From: Flavobacteriaceae bacterium
Lineage (GTDB): Bacteria > Bacteroidota > Bacteroidia > Flavobacteriales > Flavobacteriaceae
DNA length: 11,933 bases
Direction: 5' to 3'
NCBI GenBank assembly: GCA_016763715.1
Contig: JAESTG010000405.1
Location: forward strand, 1 to 11,933
Positions 7,220-11,933 of this stretch are shown piece by piece; positions within the stretch are counted from its first letter, which is position 1; each line of letters begins with the position of its first letter. The notes beneath the pieces are model-generated. The model saw only the letters and a list, made by a program, of their open reading frames with translations. It ran no database searches and was not told where the DNA came from. A program made the translations under genes and the position numbers.

Positions 7220-8326
7220 ATGCTTACAACAAAAGAGCTGCTTTATACACTAGCCTTGCAGCGCGTTCCTAATTTGGGGGATACTTCAGCCAAAAAATTA
7301 TTACGAGTAGTAGGTTCTGCGGAAGGGATTTTTCAGGAGAAAAAATCAAATCTGCTAAAAATTGATGGTATTGGAAGATTAAAACTTAAAGAACTTCAAG
7401 AAACCCAACTATTACCAGAAGCCGAGGCTGAATTACATTACATTCAGGAAAATCAAATTGATTATCGTTATTTTCTGGATACAACTTATCCGAAAAGGTT
7501 AAAACATTGTGGTGACGGTCCCATTCTTTTTTTCCAAAGAGGAAATATTGATTTGGAACGGAAAAAGATAATTAGCATTGTTGGAACGCGGAAGGCTACA
7601 AGACAGGGAATGGAGTTTTGTGATGCACTGATTAAAGAACTAGCACCGCTTGCCCCAGTCATTGTCTCTGGTTTTGCCTATGGTATTGATATCACAGCAC
7701 AAAAGGCAGCGATAGATTATGGCCTTCAAACTGTTGGTTGTTTGGCTCATGGATTGGGTAGGGTATATCCCAGAATACACAAAAAGTATGTTGCTAAGGT
7801 GGAGGAAAACGGTGGCTTTATAACTGAGTTTTGGAATAGTGATCCGTTTGAACGAACTAATTTCTTAAAACGAAATAGAATTATTGCTGGTCTAAGTGAG
7901 GCCACTATTGTTATTGAATCGGCCTCGAAGGGAGGGAGTTTAGTGACTGCAGATATTGCGAATTCTTATCATAGAGAAGTTTTTGCGGTGCCTGGAAGAA
8001 CAACCGATAGACAAAGCAGTGGATGTAATCATTTGATAAAATCGCAACAAGCACATTTGTTAGATTCGGCAGCAGATCTTATCTATATGTTGGGTTGGGA
8101 TTTAAGTGAGTCCGAACATAAACCATTACAAACCCAACTTTTTGTTGAACTAAATAAGGAAGAGCAATTAATTTTTGATTATTTGAAAAACAAAGAAAAG
8201 GAGTTGCTAGATACGATTGCGTTAGCATGTAAACTACCAACATTTAAGGTTGCTTCTCTACTTTTGCAAATGGAATTAAAAGGAGTAGTTAAGCCTTCTC
8301 CAGGAAACCTGTTCCAAGTTGTTTAA
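7220..8326 (+). CDS. dprA: DNA-processing protein DprA
   Basis: A 368-residue protein of usual DprA length and order. Residues about 10-60 form a helix-hairpin-helix region (VPNLGDTSAKKLL, LKIDGIGRLKL). Residues about 75-290 form the Rossmann-like DprA core: SIVGTRKATRQG (119-130), VSGFAYGIDITAQKAA (149-164), TVGCLAHGLGRVYP (171-184), FLKRNRIIAGLS (215-226), SASKGGSLVTA (234-244) and VFAVPGR (254-260). Residues about 305-368 form the winged-helix C-terminal domain (EEQLIFDYLKNKEKELLDTIA). DprA binds single-stranded DNA entering during natural transformation and loads RecA on it, in the cytoplasm. Start ATG at 7220 is well supported, as the family begins a few residues before the HhH. It diverges from the HU/SPOR gene across a 77-nt gap. 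TAATTTTA at 7181-7188 is a 7-of-8 match to the -7 motif and may be its promoter. No other competence gene lies in the window. Confidence 0.97.
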   Translation: MLTTKELLYTLALQRVPNLGDTSAKKLLRVVGSAEGIFQEKKSNLLKIDGIGRLKLKELQETQLLPEAEAELHYIQENQIDYRYFLDTTYPKRLKHCGDGPILFFQRGNIDLERKKIISIVGTRKATRQGMEFCDALIKELAPLAPVIVSGFAYGIDITAQKAAIDYGLQTVGCLAHGLGRVYPRIHKKYVAKVEENGGFITEFWNSDPFERTNFLKRNRIIAGLSEATIVIESASKGGSLVTADIANSYHREVFAVPGRTTDRQSSGCNHLIKSQQAHLLDSAADLIYMLGWDLSESEHKPLQTQLFVELNKEEQLIFDYLKNKEKELLDTIALACKLPTFKVASLLLQMELKGVVKPSPGNLFQVV

Positions 8327-8526
8327 TGGTCATTCTATTTTTGAACCATTCGTTTCAATATGCGTAGTGTTCATTATAACATAGCTTAAAGTGATTTTGC
8401 AACTCTATTGGACAGTATCAAAAACTTGAAGAATGTGTATTCTGAATGATTCATTTTTATACTGAAACAAACGTTCCGAAATAAATTAGAAAGGATTTGC
8501 TAAATATTAGGCTTCAGTTATAAGGT
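8327..8526. other. convergent intergenic region between dprA and trpS
   Basis: 200 nt with no open frame of note. Just after the dprA stop an imperfect hairpin (ATGGT at about 8326-8330 with ACCAT at about 8345-8349, loop rich in T) could end the dprA message, but the T tract is in the loop and not after the stem, so it is weak. I see no clear terminator for trpS. Nothing else is recognisable. Confidence 0.5.
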
Positions 8527-9495
8527 TTAGTAACCTACTTTTTCACGAACTCTTTTAAGGACTACATCGGCTACCTTTCTGGCTTTTTCAGCTCCAATTT
8601 GAAGGGCATTGTCTATTTCGCCAAGGTTGTTCATGTAATAGCTATAGCGCTCGCGTTCTTCAGCAAAAAGGGTTAGAATTAATTCATAGAATGCCTGTTT
8701 TGCATGTCCATAGCCATAGCCTCCACGTTCGTAATTACTTCGCATTTCGACAATTTGAGATTCATTTGCTAATAATTTATAGAGTGCAAATAAGTTACAT
8801 GTATCTGGATTTTTTGGTTCTTCTAAGGGAGTACTGTCTGTTTGAATGCCCATAATTTGCTTTCGCAACGGTTTGTCAGCCAAAAAAATATTGATAATGT
8901 TGTTTTTGGATTTACTCATTTTCCCTCCATCGGTTCCAGGAACCAACATGGTGTGTTCTCGCACTTTACCTTCAGGCATCACAAAGGTTTCTCCAATTTT
9001 CGCATGAAATCGCGCCGCAACATCCCGTGTCATTTCGATATGTTGTAATTGGTCTTTTCCAACAGGTACTATTTCCGCATCATATAATAGGATGTCCGCT
9101 GCCATGAGCATGGGATATCCAAACAACCCTGCGTTTACATCTTCCAAACGATCAGCTTTGTCCTTAAAACTATGAGCCAATGTTAATCGCTGGTAAGGAT
9201 AGAAACAGCTCAAATACCAAGATAATTCAGTAACTTGGGGTATATCACTTTGACGGTAAAATATAGTTTTTTCAACGTCTAAACCAAAGGCTAACCAAGT
9301 AGCTGCAGTACTATACGTGTTTTCTCTTAGCGTGTTGGCATCCTTTATTTGTGTAAGTGAATGCATGTCTGCAATAAACAAAAATGCGTCATTTTGAGCA
9401 TCGTTTGACATTTTGATGGCCGGAAGGATGGCTCCTAAAATGTTTCCTAAATGAGGAGTTCCTGTACTTTGTATTCCTGTTAAGATTCTTGACAT
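8527..9495 (-). CDS. trpS: tryptophan--tRNA ligase
   Basis: A 322-residue class I aminoacyl-tRNA synthetase that charges tRNA(Trp), of the usual bacterial length. The HIGH-type motif is TPHLGN (residues 13-18), and KMSKS is at 192-196 (GGKMSKSKNN). Between them lie the TrpRS-typical segments YPYQRLTLAHSFKDK (99-113) and GYPMLMAADILLYDAEIVPVGKDQLQH (126-152), which build the tryptophan and ATP site. The C-terminal helices (about 240-322) carry the anticodon-contacting part and look complete. The start ATG overlaps the stop of the preceding gene by one base (TAATG), so translation is probably coupled to it and the pair is cotranscribed. I found no TAnnTTTG in the roughly 100 nt before the start, which supports expression from the upstream gene. 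No T-box or attenuator-like structure is seen. Confidence 0.97.
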   Translation of the reverse strand: MSRILTGIQSTGTPHLGNILGAILPAIKMSNDAQNDAFLFIADMHSLTQIKDANTLRENTYSTAATWLAFGLDVEKTIFYRQSDIPQVTELSWYLSCFYPYQRLTLAHSFKDKADRLEDVNAGLFGYPMLMAADILLYDAEIVPVGKDQLQHIEMTRDVAARFHAKIGETFVMPEGKVREHTMLVPGTDGGKMSKSKNNIINIFLADKPLRKQIMGIQTDSTPLEEPKNPDTCNLFALYKLLANESQIVEMRSNYERGGYGYGHAKQAFYELILTLFAEERERYSYYMNNLGEIDNALQIGAEKARKVADVVLKRVREKVGY

Positions 9496-11012
9496 TAGAG
9501 TAAATTTGAAATAATAAAGGAACGATCCCTTATTGAAAAATATGAAAAATAATAATCTCCACGAATTTTAAATAAAGACGGTTTTACCAGCCGAATGCGA
9601 TTGTCGTTTAAGTTCTTTTCATGAATACGCGACTTTTGATAAATAGACTGAATACCTGCAGTTGCTACTGGCTCAAAACTTTCTTTATCAATCACCAGTG
9701 ATGCCGAAAAGGTATCCAGTTCCTTCTCATTGAAATAGATTGAATTGGTAGTTCCGTAATTAGGAGGGTTTGCTGCAATACCATCTGCAATGATTGCTGT
9801 TAAAAAGACCGTTACGCTTACTGCGGCAAAAAATGGATCAACTGAGTAGACAACCATGCCAGGAGTGTTTTTCAATTGATTTTCCATTCTGTGTCCTGCA
9901 CTTGGAATTTTAAAGGCACCAATCTTTATTCCGTAGTGATTGCCTTCTTCATAGACTGCAATGGCCGATTTGTTTTGATACAAATTTCGTAGGAAACGGA
10001 CATTTTTTTTAATTTCATCAGCTTTATTAAATCCGTATTTCGGAATTGTTTCTCGTTCTGGCGGACTGAAATATCCATTAGTAAACTCGTTCATATCAAA
10101 GAAACCCAGCACTTTGGCACTTTTATAATCCACCACCTGGACAATAAGTTGGTCTTTGGTATGCACCAGTTGAAAAAGAAGTTCGTTTTTGATATAAGAT
10201 CTGGACTGAATTTCTTTTTTGACACTTCGGGTCTTTATGATTTTTGGAAAATTTATGGTATATGCCTCAATTTTTTGCGAAGGAATATCCAGTTCAATAA
10301 TATCTGTGATATGATCGGCACCCTTTTCATCTTTATAATAATCGATGGTAATGGTTATTTTGTTTTCCGAAACATAAAGCTTTTTTGGGTTGTAATTCAA
10401 GGTAAAAGAAGCTTCTTCTTCAGTTTTAATAATATTGATGAGGGATTTTTTGCTAAATAATTTTTGCGACAAATATTTTTCAACAAAAAACTCATTATCC
10501 GAATCAAATACAATTTTTTCATAACCGTCTTTGTCAGAAAAAACATAAACTCCCAGACTCGAATTTTCTTGAATGGTTACTGTATAGAATTTGTTTTTCG
10601 TTCCGTAATAGCCAATCAATCGCTCCTTTTTTTGATATACGTCTTCCATGACTACTTCGTTGGCCTTCCCAGTTTCGAAATCAATATCCATATACCCAAC
10701 CGCATCCTTTTTGGTAAAAAACAGACGGAGGGTTCCGTTTATATGAATGGCATCTAAAAAAGCCCCCAGTTCCTTCGGAATGTCAATGATCAACTTAGCC
10801 GTCATCTCTCCGCTTTTATCAATCTGATAGGCCTGTAATTCGGTTTCATCAACCTTCAGAAATGAAATACCACCAGTAACTTCATTGGAGATAGGAAGGA
10901 TTGCCGTTTTACCTGTAAAAATGAGGGTTCCGTCTATGGGAATTTTTGTTTCCAAGTTCTGGGCATAGCGGTAGCTCGAAATAAACAGAAGAAACAGAAG
11001 AGTATGCCGCAT
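9495..11012 (-). CDS. secreted protein of unknown function, coupled to trpS
   Basis: A 505-residue protein I do not recognise. Residues 1-18 look like a signal peptide (MRHTLLFLLFISSYRYAQ, probable cut after YAQ), so it should reach the periplasm or outer membrane; there is no lipobox cysteine. The body is rich in alternating beta-strand and turn segments, for example VTGGISFLKVDETELQAYQIDKSG, GTLRLFFTKKDAVGYMDIDF and ENKITITIDYYKDEKG, which suggests a beta-propeller or similar repeat fold, but I see no named motif. One strongly hydrophobic stretch lies at about 393-414 (FFAAVSVTVFLTAIIADGIAA); it could be a membrane segment or a buried helix. The C-terminus (GDYYFSYFSIRDRSFIISNLL) has no T9SS sorting signal, though the aromatic end could fit an outer-membrane strand. 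Start ATG at 11010-11012 sits directly before the signal peptide. Its stop shares one base with the trpS start. A 7-of-8 match to the -7 motif (TACTTTTA) lies at 11026-11033. Confidence 0.8.
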   Translation of the reverse strand: MRHTLLFLLFISSYRYAQNLETKIPIDGTLIFTGKTAILPISNEVTGGISFLKVDETELQAYQIDKSGEMTAKLIIDIPKELGAFLDAIHINGTLRLFFTKKDAVGYMDIDFETGKANEVVMEDVYQKKERLIGYYGTKNKFYTVTIQENSSLGVYVFSDKDGYEKIVFDSDNEFFVEKYLSQKLFSKKSLINIIKTEEEASFTLNYNPKKLYVSENKITITIDYYKDEKGADHITDIIELDIPSQKIEAYTINFPKIIKTRSVKKEIQSRSYIKNELLFQLVHTKDQLIVQVVDYKSAKVLGFFDMNEFTNGYFSPPERETIPKYGFNKADEIKKNVRFLRNLYQNKSAIAVYEEGNHYGIKIGAFKIPSAGHRMENQLKNTPGMVVYSVDPFFAAVSVTVFLTAIIADGIAANPPNYGTTNSIYFNEKELDTFSASLVIDKESFEPVATAGIQSIYQKSRIHEKNLNDNRIRLVKPSLFKIRGDYYFSYFSIRDRSFIISNLL

Positions 11013-11080
11013 AAAAGAGTTTTGGTAAAAGTATTGAATCAGAATCGAAAAAAAAAGAGTTAAATCTCTACCGAAAAATG

Positions 11081-11088
11081 TATTTTTG
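11081..11088 (+). promoter_or_regulatory. putative -7 promoter element of the PlsC-family gene, near-leaderless
   Basis: TATTTTTG matches the Bacteroidota -7 consensus TAnnTTTG. It ends 7 nt before the ATG at 11096, so the mRNA would begin with almost no leader. No TTG is found at 17-23 nt upstream; the nearest (11034-11036) is 44 nt away. Confidence 0.4.
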
Positions 11089-11095
11089 AAATCAG

Positions 11096-11836
11096 ATGAA
11101 AATTGTAAAAAACATATTCCATACCCTTTATCGTATTTGGTTTTACGTTTTAATGACTTTGACTATTGTTATAATGTTTCCGTTCCTTATGATTAGTGTA
11201 TTAAAGGAAAGTTGGTATCCGTTTTTCTTTAAATTGGCCCGAATTTGGGCAAAAACTATTCTTTTTGGAATGGGGTTTTATCCTAAAATTAAAAGAGACA
11301 CTTCCTATGAGAAAGGGGTTAGTTATATGTTTGTAGCTAACCATACTTCTATGACAGATATTATGTTAATGCTGTATACCACAAGAAAGCCCTTTGTTTT
11401 TGTCGGTAAGGCGGAGTTGTCTAAAATTCCATTGTTTGGGTTCTTTTATAAACGTACTTGTATTTTAGTGGATCGAAGTAGTGCTAGAAGCAGGCATAAT
11501 GTTTTTGTGGAAGCTCAAAAAAGAATACATCAGGGATTAAGTGTTTGTATTTTTCCAGAAGGAGGTGTGCCAGATGATGAAAGTGTGGTATTAAATGAAT
11601 TCAAAGATGGAGCCTTTCGGCTGGCAATAGAACATGAAATATCCATAGCGCCCATGAGCTTTCATGATAATAAAAAACGTTTTTCGTATTCTTTTTTTAG
11701 TGGAAGTCCAGGCATTATGCGTGTTAGAATTCATAAGACAATCCCAACTGGGATTCTTGAGATTGAGGATAAGCGAATGCTTAAAAACCAGACACGAGCT
11801 ATTATTTTAGCCGAGTTGGAACAACCGTCTGTGTGA
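11096..11836 (+). CDS. PlsC-family 1-acyl-sn-glycerol-3-phosphate acyltransferase
   Basis: A 246-residue membrane-bound acyltransferase. Residues about 14-36 are a hydrophobic membrane segment. The acyltransferase motifs follow in order: NHTSMTD (82-88, the HX4D catalytic pair H83 and D88), VGKAELSKIPLFGFFYKRTCILVDR (103-127, motif II), FPEGGVPDD (153-161, motif III; the common form is FPEGTRS), then FKDGAFRLA (169-177) and IAPMSF (184-189, motif IV region). Enzymes of this type transfer an acyl group to lysophosphatidate to give phosphatidate in phospholipid synthesis. Bacteroidota often carry several paralogues, some acting on other lyso-lipids such as ornithine lipid precursors, so the acceptor is not certain. 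It diverges from the unknown secreted gene across 83 nt and is followed by its own terminator, so it appears monocistronic. Confidence 0.93.
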   Translation: MKIVKNIFHTLYRIWFYVLMTLTIVIMFPFLMISVLKESWYPFFFKLARIWAKTILFGMGFYPKIKRDTSYEKGVSYMFVANHTSMTDIMLMLYTTRKPFVFVGKAELSKIPLFGFFYKRTCILVDRSSARSRHNVFVEAQKRIHQGLSVCIFPEGGVPDDESVVLNEFKDGAFRLAIEHEISIAPMSFHDNKKRFSYSFFSGSPGIMRVRIHKTIPTGILEIEDKRMLKNQTRAIILAELEQPSV

Positions 11837-11849
11837 AAGTTGAGGCCAC

Positions 11850-11884
11850 AAAAAAACCGCTCTATGGCGAAGAACGGTTTTTTC
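11850..11884 (+). terminator. rho-independent terminator of the PlsC-family gene
   Basis: AAAAAACCG (11851-11859) pairs with CGGTTTTTT (11875-11883) around a 15-nt loop, 14 nt after the stop codon. The A tract before and T tract after the GC core make it usable on both strands. Confidence 0.85.
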
Positions 11885-11899
11885 ATCATAGTTTGAATG

Positions 11900-11933
11900 A
11901 AATCCAAACCTAACCAACTAAAAACTAACCTAA
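11900..11933. other. G-free tract with four CTAA repeats at the right edge
   Basis: The last 34 bases contain no G and carry CTAA at 11910, 11918, 11925 and 11930, in the context AACCTAACC ... ACTAACCTAA. Stops occur throughout, so it is not coding. It could be the 5' leader of a plus-strand gene beyond the edge, but nothing more can be supported. Confidence 0.35.

Noticed and set aside
8327..8526. Possible small gene or ncRNA in the dprA-trpS gap
   Set aside because: No open frame with a plausible start, and no promoter plus terminator pair enclosing a structured RNA.
8842..9048. Plus-strand open frame inside trpS
   Set aside because: Antisense shadow over the KMSKS region of trpS.
10149..10757. 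Two plus-strand open frames inside the unknown secreted gene
   Set aside because: The minus-strand frame has a signal peptide and sensible composition; the plus frames are Phe/Ile-rich translations of its antisense.
1..11933. Defence island, phage, CRISPR or mobile element
   Set aside because: No transposase, integrase, repeats with spacers, target-site duplications or nuclease/helicase genes are present; dprA here is the normal core gene.

Overview
The window looks like chromosomal DNA of a marine-type member of the Flavobacteriaceae (Bacteroidota). The support is low GC content, a secreted subtilisin with a type IX secretion (T9SS) C-terminal sorting domain, an HU-CCDC81/SPOR protein of the kind found in this phylum, the near absence of Shine-Dalgarno sequences, and several copies of the Bacteroidota -7 promoter motif TAnnTTTG. 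I see no insertion sequence, phage gene, CRISPR array, tRNA or rRNA. Most of the window is ordinary core genome, and I found no convincing undescribed system.

Layout from left to right. (1) Positions 1-1160, plus strand: an EnvC-like LytM/M23 murein hydrolase activator, cut at the left edge and interrupted by one in-frame TAG at 573-575. (2) 1164-2573, minus: a three-domain MBL/rhodanese/rhodanese protein resembling the persulfide dioxygenase-sulfurtransferase CstB. (3) 2673-5405, minus: a secreted subtilisin-like protease carrying a T9SS sorting domain, followed by a perfect 27-nt palindromic terminator. (4) 5585-6097, minus: a hotdog-fold acyl-CoA thioesterase. (5) 6174-about 7106 (outer limit 7142), minus: an HU-CCDC81 and SPOR domain membrane protein with an unusual start region. 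(6) 7220-8326, plus: dprA. (7) 8527-9495, minus: trpS, translationally coupled (TAATG) to the secreted protein of unknown function before it at 9495-11012. (8) 11096-11836, plus: a PlsC-family acyltransferase with a clear hairpin terminator. The last 34 bases are a G-free tract with repeated CTAA.

The genes do not form one pathway. They are short, mostly single-gene units for cell-wall separation (EnvC-like, SPOR protein), lipid and acyl-CoA handling (thioesterase, PlsC), sulfide detoxification, DNA uptake or recombination (DprA), translation (TrpS) and extracellular proteolysis. The only operon-like pair is the unknown gene plus trpS.

The two observations most worth a second look are single-base in nature. 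One is the lone TAG splitting an otherwise intact envC-like frame. The other is an ACG codon where the family's initiator ATG is expected in the HU/SPOR gene, placed 5 nt behind an apparent promoter. Both could be real mutations, unusual decoding or initiation, or sequence errors.
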